Below are positions 10,222-21,800 of a DNA stretch of 64,000 bases, one piece after another (within the stretch, counting starts at the first letter, position 1; each line of letters starts with the position of its first letter). The notes below the pieces were generated by a model. It was not told the DNA's origin and ran no database searches. It saw only the letters and a program-made list of their open reading frames with translations. Source of the stretch: Wolfiporia cocos. Its lineage: Eukaryota > Basidiomycota > Agaricomycetes > Polyporales > Phaeolaceae. The translations under genes and the position numbers were made by a program. Where the stretch lies: NCBI GenBank assembly GCA_029448655.1, contig JACCLO010000003.1, positions 5,084,001-5,148,000 of the forward strand, given 5' to 3'.

Positions 10222-11055
10222 ACCGCGGTGGAACGAGCTAATGCGAAAGTGTTTGTGAGTTTGCAGAAAAATCTCTCGAGCGACAGGCTAGATCCCTACA
10301 TCGTTTGAAGCGCAGAAGCTAGGCAAACGGCTGCAGGACGAGAAGACCTACTATACCTCAGCAAGGCATAACGTGCGTTCGTTCAAACCAAGTCCGAGTC
10401 ATATGTCACAGCTAAGAATACTATATATACTGTTATCGGACTGCCAGAGGTAATATTTCCTGTCAGAACAGTTGCAGTGGTTGTGGCAGCCTGCGGTGGT
10501 CGCGGTCGCGGGGGTCGCGGTCGCGGTGGTCGCGGTCGCGGTGGTCGCGGTCGCGGTGGTCGCGGTCGCGGTGGTCGCGGTCGCGGTGGTCGCGGTCGCG
10601 GTGGTCGCGGTCGCGGTGGTCGCGGTCGCGGTGGTCGCGGTCGCGGTGGTCGCGGTCGTGGTGGTCGCGGTCGCGGTGGTCGCGGTCGCGGTGGTCGCGG
10701 TCGCGGTGGTCGCGGTCGCGGTGGTCGCGGTCGCGGTGGTCGCGGTGGAACGAGCTAATGCGAAACTGTTTGTGAGTTTACAGAAAATCTCTCGAGCAAC
10801 AGGCTAGATCACTACATCGTTTGAAGCACAGAAGCTGGGCAAACGGCTGCAGGACGAGAAGGCCTACTATACCTCAGCAAGGCATAACGTGCGTTCGTTC
10901 AAACCAAGTCCGAGTCATATGTCACAGCTAAGAATACTATATATACGTTATCGGACTGCCAGAGGTAATATTTCCTGTCAGAACAGTTGCAGTGGTTGTG
11001 GCAGCTGTGGTGGTCGCGGTCGCGGTGGTCGCGGTCGCGGTGGTCGCGGCGGTAG
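10222..11055. repeat. Tandem segmental duplication containing a 15-bp array
   Basis: A unique block of about 270 bp (from CGGTGGAACGAGCTAATGCG) occurs at 10226-10492 and again at 10742-11007 with a few percent difference. Each copy is followed by a tandem array of CGCGGTGGTCGCGGT. The first array is about 255 bp (10493-10747), about 17 nearly identical units; the second is only about 45 bp (11008-11055). The arrays are open in all frames and give artificial Arg-Gly or Ala-Val proteins, which I do not regard as genes. Confidence 0.9.
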
Positions 11056-11080
11056 CGAAGGTCGTGGTGACTGATCGCAG

Positions 11081-11911
11081 ATGTCAAGGTCATCCTTTCA
11101 AGTAATGTCTGCAGCCCAGATCCCCAGTTGGCCATTATTTTTGAACAATGCATTCACCCTTCCTTTGACAGTAGCCGTCACTGGCAACGGTAATGACGGT
11201 GAAGGTGACATAGACATTGGATGGCTTGTCAAAGAAATATGTGATCTTACGGAGGGAGGTAGGCCACGCGTTACACTTCAAAAGAGCAGTGTAGTGCTAA
11301 AGCACACAAAGCATGGGAAATTGAACTGCATAAATGGCTGGACCCAACATGATACCCAAGCTGTCATTGTAGCCCTTTTGGAGGAGTGGCTAAAGCACCA
11401 TTCATTGGCACATCACATTGGGTCTGTGGCATGCCCCGTGATATGGCCAGGCATGCTGTGCATGGATGTAGATATTTTTGTGGCCAAGTTTGTTCTGGTT
11501 GTACCTGTACATGAGAAAGAGCCTTTTGCAGTTGGATGTTTTATTTGTGCAGCATTTCTAGTATGCCACTTACATAGGCTTGCTGTTTCTGTCTCGATCC
11601 TGTCTACAATGAGCATAACCACTGAATTTCATACTGCATTGCTCCATTCCAGATCTTCCTGTGTAAGCTCGCTTTGGAGCATTCTCAGAGCAATTGCTGT
11701 AGCCTCTGTGCACTGGTCCGTTGCAGGTAATGAAGCAATAAAACATTGGTAGTGTGCTGTGTGTGGATGCAGATATTTCTGCTGCCAAATTGGTTCTGAA
11801 CAAGATCCAGCCTTTGAAAGAACACCAACGGATCAATTTGAAGTTTCCCAGTGGCATCGGTGATGAAATGCACGCTGAAGTTGAGTATCCTCCACAGCTT
11901 CACTCAAAGTA
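11081..11911 (+). CDS. Unassigned open region, probably exons of one or two genes
   Basis: An open frame of about 220 codons with ATGs at 11081 and 11105 (MSAAQIPSWPLFL), and a downstream open segment ending about 11911 (HAEVEYPPQLHSK). Two stretches look like diverged copies of each other: around 11455-11510 (MDVDIFVAKFVL) and 11755-11810 (VDADISAAKLVL). I do not recognise the family. Composition is less CG-rich than the repeats around it. It could be a fragment of a transposon gene. Low confidence in boundaries and in coding status. Confidence 0.3.
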
Positions 11912-12470
11912 ACTGATTAATCTCGGTGTCCTCACCTTCCTCATTATCATCCATGTATGGCCACACAAGGCCCAAAGTCCTGTACATGCATGGATTCTGG
12001 AATTCTGTGTTGACAGTCATGAGACAAGCAATGTCTATGAGTTGCTGGCTGTACCATTCATGGATGGAGAAATTGGACAGTGTCCTAACAGGCATATCTT
12101 CTGCACCATCTCCTTTGGTGTCCCTGGCCACTAATGGTCTTGCCCAATACCATGAGGGAGTTGTCTTCTATGGCTTCCTTGATGATATCCCTGGCATCTG
12201 GTAGATGTGTTGGGATACCTGATACACATAAATTAAGAACTCACCATGGATGCATGTATCTGTACACTCCACATGAAGCATGATTGTGGCAATCCCAAGT
12301 CTTGAGGCTGTTTGGAATGGAACTTCTGAAGCTGTGGAATCTGTGACTGATGCATCAAACAATACAAGAATAATACAGGTCATCACTCTTTTGCCAGCTC
12401 TCATCAACAAACCATCACCATGTCCCTTCCCGTAGTTGACATTGTCATCGACTATGAAGGGGAAATCGCA
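11912..12470. other. No assigned gene
   Basis: A minus-strand open segment (11904-12131, containing MYRTLGLVWPYMDDNEEGED) may be an exon of an unknown gene; nothing else recognisable. The region ends where the 44-bp satellite begins. Confidence 0.3.
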
Positions 12471-12474
12471 GCAT

Positions 12475-13690
12475 TGGTGGGCCCACCCACAACCATTGGG
12501 TCATGGTGACTGTGGGCTGACCAGTGACCATCACAACTGTCTGGTCGCGGAAAGTGGTGGGCCGACCCGCAACCGTCACGATCGTTTGGTCACGGCATTG
12601 GTGGGCCGACCCATGACCGTCATGACCATGGAGTCGCAATGGTTGTGGGCCGACCCGCAACCGTCGCAACTGTCTGGTCGCGGAAGTGGTGGGCCGACCC
12701 GCGACCGTCATGACCGTCAAGTCGCAATGGTTGTGGGCCGACCCGCAACCGTCGCAACTGTCTGGTCGCGGAAGTGGTGGGCCGACCCGCAACCGTCACC
12801 TGTCGTCGGAGTGTGGGCCGACCCGCGACCGTCATGACCGTCAAGTCGCAATGGTTGTGGGCCGACCGGCAACCGTCACAACCATCCGGTCGCAGCAGTC
12901 GTGGGCCGACCAGTGACCGTTACAACCATCCAGTCGTGATGGTCATGGGCCGACCCATGACTGCCACAACTGTCTGGTCGCGGAAGTCGTGGGCCGACCC
13001 GCAACCGTCACGATCGTTTGGTCACGGCATTGGTGGGCCGACCCGCGACCGTCATGACCGTGGAGTCGCAATGGTTGTGGGCCGACCCGCAACCGTCGCA
13101 ACTGTCTGGTCGTGGTTGTCGTGGGCCGACCCGCAACCGTCACAACCATCCGGTCACAGCAGTCGTGGGCCGACCCGCAACCGTCACAACCATCCAGTCA
13201 TGATGGTCATGGGCCGACCCACTACTGTCACAACTGTCTGGTCGCGGAAGTCGTGGGCCGACCCGCGACCGTCATAACCGCCCGGTCGCGGCAGTCATGG
13301 GTCAACCCGCGACCGTCATAACTGTCTGGTCGCGGAAGTGGTGGGCCGACCAGCGACCGTCATGACCGTCAAGTCGCAATGGTTGTGGGCCGACCCGCAA
13401 CCGTCACAACCATCCGGTCGCAGCAGTCGTGGGCCGACCCGCGACCGTTACAACCATCCAGTCGTGATGGTCATGGGCCGACCCATGACTGCCACAACTG
13501 TCTGGTCGCGGTTGTCGTGGGCCGACCCGCGACCGTCACAACCGTCCAGTCATGGAAGTCATGGGCTGACCCGCAACCGTCACAACCATCCGGTCGCAGC
13601 AGTCGTGGGCCGACCCGTGACCGTCATGACCGTCTGGTCATGGAAGACATGGGCCCACCCGATGGTAGGCCTGACAGTTAAGGCATGGGC
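12475..13690. repeat. 44-bp satellite with higher-order repeat structure
   Basis: About 27 tandem monomers of 44 bp, each beginning GTGGGCCGACCCGC or a close variant. Monomers fall into recognisable subtypes by their second half (e.g. ATGACCGTCAAGTCGCAATG, ACAACCATCCGGTCGCAGCA, ACAACCATCCAGTCGTGATG, CAACTGTCTGGTCGCGGAAG). Subtypes recur in the same order at about 12817-12990, 13055-13255 and 13340-13520, i.e. a higher-order unit of about 176 bp or more. A small repeat, CCGGTTGACCTGAACCGT, follows at about 13698-13750. The period is not a multiple of 3, so open frames across it are incidental. Confidence 0.95.
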
Positions 13691-13770
13691 CGACGACCGG
13701 CTGACCTGAACCGTTAGGGGTTGGTACAAGCCGGTTGACCTGAACCGTCACCTACCGTCGCTGAATGGGC

Positions 13771-15935
13771 TCCTCGAGGTAATGTCTCCATTCCTCTAGA
13801 GCGCGGATGATTGCAAGCAACTCCTTATCGTAAATCTCATAGTTCCTTTCGGGTGCTGATAGAGATTTCGAGTAAAAGGCTACCGGGTGCCAGAGCTTAT
13901 CCTCCGAAGAGTATTGTGATAGCACCGCACCAGTTGCGTAATCGGAAGAATCCGCTTCCACGTGGAACGGGGACTCCTGATCTGGGATCCGGAGTATTGG
14001 AGCCGATGTGAAAGCTTCCTTGAGAGTTTGGAAGGCTTCCGCTTGTTCGGGTCCCCAGTTCCACTGCGTGTTTTTCTTGGACAGTTCGGTTAACGGCTTA
14101 ACCACTTTGGAGAAGTCTTTAATGAACCGACGGTAGTAATTGGCGAAGCCAACAAAGGCCTGGACGTCCTTCACCTTGGCAGGTGTAGGCCAGTCCATTA
14201 CGCCGGCTACCTTCTTAGGGTCCATTTCGACTTTTCCTTTGGAAATGATCATTCCCAGGTATTCAATGCTGCTTTGTTCGAAGAAGCACTTTTCAGGCTT
14301 CGCGAACAAGTCGTTGTCTTGCAAGATTTGTATTACTTGCTTGACAATACGACGGTGTTCCAACAGGTCGTTTCCGAACACAAGGATGTCGTCTAGGTAG
14401 ACAATGACCTTTCCTTCTCTGATAAGGTCCCCTAGGATATCGTTCATCATGTGTTGGAACGTGCTGGGTGCATTACAAAAACCGAAGTACATGACTACAG
14501 CTTCGTAAAGGCCGTTAGGCGTAATGAATGCGGTCTTCCATTCATCTCCCTCCTTGATTCTTACGTTGTTGTAACCCCAACGCAAGTCGAGCTTCGTAAA
14601 TATCGAAGCCCGGCTAAGCTTATCGATGAGCTCGTCTATGCGTGGGAGAGGGTACCTGTTTTTAATGGTCAAGTCGTTTACTTTTCGGTAATCGACTACC
14701 ATTTGGGCTCCGCCGTCTTTTTTAGGGACGAAGAAGACCGGGCTCGCGATCGGGGATTTCGAGTGTCGGATGTAGCCCTTCCGTAATTCTTCCTGAATCC
14801 ACTGATCTAGCGAGTTCGCTTCCTGAGGAGACATCTTGTATGCCTTACTCGGGGGCGGTAGTACCGCGTCATCGGGGAAGTCGATGGCGTGGTCGTATGG
14901 TTTCCGCTCGGGCATTCTTTCGGATGCGCGTTGAGAGAATACCGTGGGACCAAACTCCTGGTATTCCTCCGGAACCAAGGATTTCCATTTCTGGAGATCC
15001 GCATCTGTCAGGAATTCATCATCCGACTTCTCCGTTATCGACTGAATGGCGTCAATAAGGAGTTCCGTTCCTTCGTCAAGGGTGTTCACCCAAGCGACAA
15101 AGGGATTCTCAGGCTCCTCTAAGCCGAGAAAATCTATTGGAAAGTCGTTGATGATCTGATAGATGTTGCGGGGTTCGATTTCGTCTTCTTCCTCAGAAAT
15201 CGAAACCCGTTTGCCATGTTTGCATTTTTCCGTACACCGATATGTGAAAGTTCCTTCCGGCCAATTGAAGTCCGGGTTGTGTTTCAGGAACCAGTCATAT
15301 CCGAGGATCACATCCGCATTCTGTACGTCCATTACGTACAAGAATTCGGTGGACTTGTGTTCCTCGTGCACCATATAAGCTTTTACTGCCATATTGATAT
15401 TACCGGCGGTATTAGAGGTACCGTCGGCATTACGAATCTCGAGAGGTGAAGGTAGTTTCTGAGTGACTAATTTCTCCTCATGGACGAGTTTCTTATCGAT
15501 GACGCTTATTGATGCACCGGTGTCGATTAATGCCATGGCGTTAACTTTCTTTCCATATACCCACAGTTCCACTTCGATAGAGAACGATTTATTGTCGTCT
15601 CGAGAATCGTTTCCATGTACATTATACAAAGTGAAAAACTTCAGCGCGAGCGGGTCAGGATAAAAGTATTGTACAGGAGGGGCACGTGTAGCTAGTGTCC
15701 TTGTCCTCCGGGCAAAGTCCATTGCCGAGTTACCGAATATACCGAGATGGGATACCGGGTGACGTACGACCGCCTTGTCTTCCCACAAGATAAGGGGTCT
15801 CTGTGAAGCCTCTTCGTAGAGGTGCGCTTCTTCAGGGCGCTGTACACTCCCAGCCACTGCGGGGCTGGTGTGTTCTTCACAGAACGTCTTCGAGACGTGT
15901 GGTTGGGGCGAGGGGAACCGAGATGGTCCCGACAT
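13771..15935 (-). CDS. Pol of element A, truncated (protease, RT, RNase H start)
   Basis: Begins at an ATG (15935) that overlaps the end of gag by 59 nt in the +1 frame relative to gag. Order: aspartic protease ALIDTGASISVID (about residues 128-145), reverse transcriptase with MVVDYRKVN and the catalytic VYLDDILVF, then RNase H (FHVEADSSDYATGAVLSQ) up to ALEEWRHYLE. After that the frame runs into unrelated sequence, a clean 3' truncation compared with element C. The frame has no internal stop over about 720 codons, so truncation may be the only defect. Confidence 0.93.
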
Positions 15936-17789
15936 TGGCGACGGTGGTGGCGTGGGCCGAGGGTCCTGCTGAGCTTGAGTCAGCTGTCACTTCTTCCCAG
16001 ATCGTTCGGGCACGATACGTCTTGCCATCCGTGGGGGGCGCCGAGTACGGCTTCTTGCCAGAAGCCTGTCCCTTTCCACTACCCGAAGGGGCAGCCGTGG
16101 TCTTTCCAGACGCGGCAGCTGCATCCTTCGCCCTTTGTTGTTCGGCCCGCTGAGCGGCAGGCACGAACGTTCCCGCAGCCTTATCCGCGGCAAGCTTAGG
16201 ACACTTGTTGAAATAGTGTCCTGTCTGCTTGCAGTAGGTGCAGACGGCGTTGGCGGTGTCGGCGGGGGCTTTGGCGGGCGCCTTTCCCTTGTCCTTCTTT
16301 TTCTCCGACTTCTTTGCAGAAGTGGAGGACGTCTCCTTCTTTTCGGCAGGGGCCGAGTCCTTCTTGCCGGCCTTCTCGAAGATCGAACCCTTGATCTTGT
16401 CTGGATAGGACGTTTGGTACATTTCCAGGGCGAAGTCGATGAGAGGTTCGATGTCGGTCGGGGCCTTGAAGAACGGGGTCTTGCTGAGGACGTTTAAGGT
16501 GTCCTTAACCTTTTCTGGGAGAGTCTCGGTGAATTCCCACACCAGAGTCTCATTGGTGGTTTCAGAGAGACGGCCGAGGGTGCGGAACCGTTCGCAGTAA
16601 TTGAAGTAGTTCGATTCTGCCAGTTCCTTGCCCTTCGTGCCGTAGTAGCCGCGAATTTCCTTCTTGGCTATCTCCTTATCCGTCATCTTCCCATATTGCA
16701 CCATGACTGACTTGGTGAAGTCCTCCCAGGTGCCGAGAGGTTCACCGTTTCCTGCCTTCTTGATGAGAGGCGAGAAAAATTTGTATGCGTCCCCTGTGAC
16801 GCGGAAGAGGGCCGTGGTGATACGGTCATGGTCATCGTAGACCCTGAGCGTACCGAAGTACAGGCCCATCTTCTCCACCCATTCCTGCGCAGTCACCTTT
16901 CCAGATGACCCAGAGAATTCGGGGGGAGGGGGAATTTTCAGGTTTTGAGGCAGACCTGGAATCTGCGGGGCGACGGCTGCTGCAGCAGCGGCTGCAGCTT
17001 GTGCGGCGGCAGCGGCCTCGGCTGCTCGGGCTTGAGCAGTGCCGGGGGCCGGTGCGGGTTCTTCCGGTGGCGTGCGGACGCCGGGAGGGTTGGGGATGGA
17101 GGGGTTCTTGCGATTCCTCCGAAGTTCTTCCTCGACTTTCTCCATACGCTCGGCAAACGCATCCTCGAGGTCGTCGAGTCGAGACCGGTAGTCCTTTCGG
17201 AGCTGCTTCTCCATTTCGGAGAACTTGGCGGTGTACTCCTGCCGGAGTTCCTTGCCGAGGTCCACCAGAGTGGACAGCACCTCATTGCGGACCGAATTGA
17301 CCGCTTCGTGTAGCTCGTCTTGGGCCTTCTGTTCGATTGCCCTGGATTGCCCAGCCAGGGAGTCGATTCTGCCATGGATTCGCTCCAGGCGGGCGTGCAC
17401 CATCCGACCGAGGATATCGGTCGTGTCGTGGGCGATTGCCGCACTTCGTTGTACGGCGGCATCGAGGATTGCCCCATGCAGGGGTGCATTCACCTTGTGG
17501 TGATCTTCCTCTGGGAGGTACGCCTTGAGGTTTGCTCCGACCACGTCATTGGTTCGTCGTGCCGGACCCGAAAACTCCATTTCTAGGGTTGTTACGGGTC
17601 CGATTGGACGGGTGTGGCGAGCCGGTGGGTATCCCTGGATAGGGGTGCCCGGACGCGTGCCCATGGGGTTGGTCGGGGAGTCCCTTTGTGGGGGGACATA
17701 TTCGAGTGCGTCCTCTTCCTCTTCCTCTTCCTCGCTTAGATGTTCCAGGGTCACCAGGGGTTGAGTCCCTGAGGTTCCTGCTTCCGGGG
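15877..17789 (-). CDS. Gag of element A, main part (3' of the LARD-1 insertion)
   Basis: Structural protein that packages retrotransposon RNA. An acidic run (SEEEEEEEDALEY) is followed by a long charged region likely to form a coiled coil (about LERIHGRIDSLAGQ to MEKVEEELRR), an Ala/Pro linker, the retrotransposon gag domain (EWVEKMGLYFGTLRVYDD), a Lys-rich segment and one zinc knuckle, CTYCKQTGHYFNKC (C-X2-C-X4-H-X4-C). It ends TGA at 15877-15879. The open frame continues upstream of 17754 to the insertion point at 17789 without an ATG. The native start lies on the other side of LARD-1 (ATG 23925), and the two parts are in the same frame once the insertion and one TSD copy are discounted. 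Confidence 0.92.
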
Positions 17790-18885
17790 TGTCACAGATT
17801 TATCTGGGACTTACAGCATTTTTCCTACGATTATAGCAATTTACCTGGGATTTATACGTCTAACTACCAGTTATCTACGGGTTAACTCCCATTGCCACCA
17901 CGACAAGCTCTTAACTGGGCTTATCACCACATGACTAGCTTACATAACGCTACGGCACCTTCCGGTCCAATAGCATAGTTACAGCTACGTCATACAGGTC
18001 TCGCCCGTCAGAGCAAGACCAGCCACGTCATAGATCCTAGATCATAATGATAGGCCGAGCGCGGCACGCTCGCATAATAATGTCCACAAGTACAAACAGT
18101 GCCTCGCGGCCTTGTACTATTGGGTCGGCCTTCCCGGCTTCCCATCGCCATAAGATCCTAGATCACAATGGCACCTCAGGCGCGCCACGCCTTCGCATAA
18201 TAATGGCAACACGGCCAAATAGCACTATATTAGCATCAAGGCAATATCGCTATAGGCTACGGCCTTCTCGGCCTCTCACGGACTCGGCGTTCTCCAAGTC
18301 CCGGGCTTCTGCCATCACGGCGTTGCCCAAACACCGGTCCTCGCCTCACGGCTAAAGACCACCATATGCTCCGGTAACCTTCCGGTCCGGACATATCACA
18401 TGCTACGGTGCCTGCTGGCCCAATAGCATTACGACCTCGGCGTTCCGCCTTGGTCAGCACACGATGACCGGCCAATCGCCATTATACCTCACGGTATCCG
18501 GCAACCGGCATCCCTTATACCCGGGCTGCGCCCGTCTTCACATGTCCATCTAACGATGAGACCACACGCTCTCTCTTTTACCATTGGCTCGGCCATTACC
18601 GGCGGGTCACGGCCTTTGTAGAGTAGTCGTATTACTTGGTCGCCCTTATGGCAACCAAGCCCACACTCCTTATCGGGCATGCACTATACAGTAGCACATG
18701 ACCCGTTAAATATATGTATATAAGTAGGGCCTTGACGGCCTATAACTTTAGTTCTATTCTTCTCGGCGTACGCCGTAGAAGAACATTCCACCTACTACCG
18801 CGTCTGATAACCTCTACCTCACCTCGTCGCCTTAGTTCATCGCAAGGATACTGGCGTGGTGAGTCCCACAGAGCCATCTGTGTCA
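17790..18885 (+). repeat. 5' LTR of LARD-1
   Basis: 1096-bp LTR with ends TGTCACAG and CTGTGTCA. TATATAAG lies at 18717-18724 and the predicted transcript start is near 18749, leaving an R/U5 of about 135 nt. Short open frames inside are not genes. Confidence 0.95.
18749..18761 (+). promoter_or_regulatory. Predicted 5' transcript end / self-primer of LARD-1
   Basis: TAGTTCTATTCTT, about 32 nt after the start of the TATATAAG box (18717). It is the exact reverse complement of 18887-18899, one base after the LTR. Confidence 0.75.
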
Positions 18886-18886
18886 T

Positions 18887-18899
18887 AAGAATAGAACTA
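18887..18899 (+). promoter_or_regulatory. Self-priming primer-binding site of LARD-1
   Basis: AAGAATAGAACTA begins one base after the LTR end. It has no TGG start as expected for a tRNA 3'-end site. It pairs 13/13 with the predicted RNA 5' end at 18749-18761. Confidence 0.75.
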
Positions 18900-21800
18900 C
18901 CTACCCCCCTGCGCCTCCTTAACTGGTGGCGCCTGGGTTTTTCCTCCTACAGGTGTCTGAGATAGCGCAGGGGCCGCTACTCTCCTGCAAAGGGGATGTA
19001 TGCTCCGTGGTTGTGGATATGGGATACATCGGCGGCGGGCTTAGCGGCCTGCTGCCACCCAGTGGGGCGCTGCTTGCCTAATCAGCAGCATGCGTCCTGC
19101 GAACCCGGACTCCAGGGTTAAGGAGAGGCGCCGGCTTCCTGACAAGGTTGCTGGTGCCAGCGGTTGAGACCCGCCTATTGGGAAAAGGGGACCGTCTGCC
19201 TGTGTGCGCGCAACCCCCTGTCTTGGCAATCCCTGTTCAGGGACCCAACACTACCAGTAGGATCCCCATAGGGATATGCGCTTCGGCGTATTCCCTTAGT
19301 TGGGTGTGGGAATCTTCCAAAGCCGCCCCCCAGGCGTAAGGGGCCCGCTTGGGATCTCCTTCGGGGAATCCAAGTGGTGAGGCGGTGAGACTCGCAAGGT
19401 CAAGCCGGCCGAGGTCACTCGCGGTAGCCAATAGCGTAAGTCCTACGGGCAGCTCGGCGTGCGAGCCTGGGTTAAACCGAGTTGGGGCCCCACCGGAAGC
19501 ATGCGGCGTTGCCCACCATCTTTGATGTGTGGAGCGCTCGTGAATGCGCGATCTTAGATCGACGGATGGTTTTTTAGCCCTGATGTGACACCCAGGTGGC
19601 TATAGATGGCAAGCCTTACCACTAAAGCGTGGACCGGTCGCGGTGTAATACTGCGACCACTTTCCAGCTCATCTCCGCGAGGAAATGGGCTGTGTATCCT
19701 ATTCCCAACCATGTGACCCAGCCTGTCAAGCGCTGGCAGTCACCGACTCTCTTTCTAGAAGGAAGTCGCGCGCTTCGATGAAGACACCTGTCGGCTAACT
19801 TCCGCGCGGCGTCCTGACGAGGGCGCCCCTAACCATGCCCCCGTTCTTCTTGTGTTAGACATGACCACTCAGCGTTGATCGCTGATGACGAGCTCTCTTT
19901 CAGGTACCCTGGTATCCCAGTCCAAAAGTAGATAAATATGTAGTTTTAGCGGCGGCTCCTAGTAGCTTACTTACCTTGTAAAGTAGCTTAGAAACCGTCC
20001 AATAGCATTTGTATTCGCCTCTGGAAATCCTGCGTCACCTGCTGGTTCCCAGGTTATCTAGCCTGGTTAAGGTCGCCTATGTACATAAAAGGCAACCTTT
20101 ACGTCTTACGGGTACACTTAGTCAATCGAAGAACGATACTAGTACCTGTTCCCTTAGACGTAGGATCGCGTACGCTTGGCAAATATATGCTTATAACTAT
20201 CATTACTATGGGAATGCCTAAGTACCAAGTCGATTAGGATTCACATAATCCGTCGGCGCCCGTTTGACTTCGGTCTTCGCTCCTGAAAAGGGGATTCGGG
20301 TTATTGAGCATCTGTCATTTGGTCACATGTCATAAGAACCTTTGAACGGGGGCACCCCTTCCGGTAATGGAATTCCTGACAAGGAAATTACCATCCGTTT
20401 GGGAAGAGACGTCTGACAAGCGTCTATAAATAATTGGGTACAGCGCTGTTTCCACCAGCCACCCACGTACAAACAGATCGCAACAAGATTACTCCATTGA
20501 ATCTTGCAATCTGGGTTAGAGGAAAGGAAAACAAGGGACACACGCTATTGATACGCGTTCCCTTGAAGTGTAGCGGAGGCCGCAAGGCTTCTAGAATCAC
20601 ACTTCATTCGGCATTCTCGCACAATCGCCGAATCCACACCGGTTTCCAACCGGTTCCCCCCCTGTATTGAAATCGACAATTTCGCACGCCACTCGCAAAA
20701 TTCGTCACGAGGCTCGCTACCTCACCTTTGATTTCACTTCGATTCAACTTTTCTCTGTGGGGAGAATAACCGAATTCGAAAAATACACCTTAGCAAATTC
20801 AATGCGATCGTCCGCAAAAGGTCTCGAAGAAGCACTCGAAAACTTCCAGAGATAACAAGGGAGCCCCCCTTATTAGGACAATCAAGCCGATTTGGCAATC
20901 GGTTATCATTTATTTGCTTGGTTTACGGAAACCTACGCCGTCGAGACGCGTAATAAATAAACCCGGATCTGTATCCTTACGACAAGAAAGGATTACATCT
21001 CGTCACTACATCGAATATGGGCCTGGAAAACCCTTCGATTCCGACAAACTAGGGCTTGGAAACCTTAGTATAAAAATCTGGTCGCATATGCGAGCGACTA
21101 CTGGATACAGCCTTATATGGATATACGACAAGAATACCTTAGGCCCACATCCACCCACCCTTATCTGGGTATAGAGGCGGTTTAACCTCTTTAAAAACCA
21201 AAACCATCTGGATAGGTTTGATCGGGAGATCAAACGTGAAAGAGGGGGTGGAAACCCTAATTTCGCACCTAGGACCTTAACAAGTCCACTATCCCACGCT
21301 TACAAATGTACCTTACGGTCATTAAAGCAACAAACGACATGCACTAAGAGGCCTGATTACCCTCATTCATGCTCGTACTGTCCTATTCGTATATGGACGA
21401 CAACCCTGTAATAGGAATATAGTAGCTATCTATCCAATAGCGAAATATATCCTCCCCACGATCATCCCAGTTCCCACGCTTACAATGTCATACTCAATCG
21501 AAGAACGACTTTAACGACATACAAGCACATTGGAAACTACAGTCATCGCCACCACGTGACCTTAGCCCTTACGGGATATACCTTATACGAGACAACTCCT
21601 GACAAGGATGTATGTTCTCACGGTTACCCAATAAGGCCTCACTACGGCAACGACACTACAGTCTAGGGAATACAATCATAAGCATTGACCATAATGCACA
21701 ATGATTAGTACCTATGCTATGGGGTTTTACACGAGAAGCCTACTCGTTAATAAATAGTGCATACAACCACGAAGGCACAGCTTCATTCCGGAACTTACGA

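Noticed and set aside
10472..10807. Long open frames of Arg-Gly or Ala-Val repeats over the 15-bp array
   Set aside because: The 15-bp period keeps all frames open; low complexity and no gene context. Not counted as proteins.
375..11055. CRISPR-like appearance of regularly spaced repeats
   Set aside because: Units of 9-15 bp follow each other directly without unique spacers, in a eukaryotic genome; minisatellites.
12436..13709. Several overlapping open frames on both strands
   Set aside because: They follow the 44-bp satellite and exist in many frames at once, as expected for a repeat without stop codons.
15903..17754. Gag of element A starting at 17754
   Set aside because: The codon there is GTG inside a longer open frame; the ATG is at 23925 beyond the inserted element.
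18047..18355. Open frame of about 100 codons repeated identically at 23009-23317
   Set aside because: Both copies lie in the LTRs of LARD-1; no coding features and identity is explained by LTR duplication.
18886..18905. tRNA-type primer-binding site after the LTRs
   Set aside because: None of the four sites starts with TGG or resembles a tRNA 3' end I know; internal complementarity explains them better.
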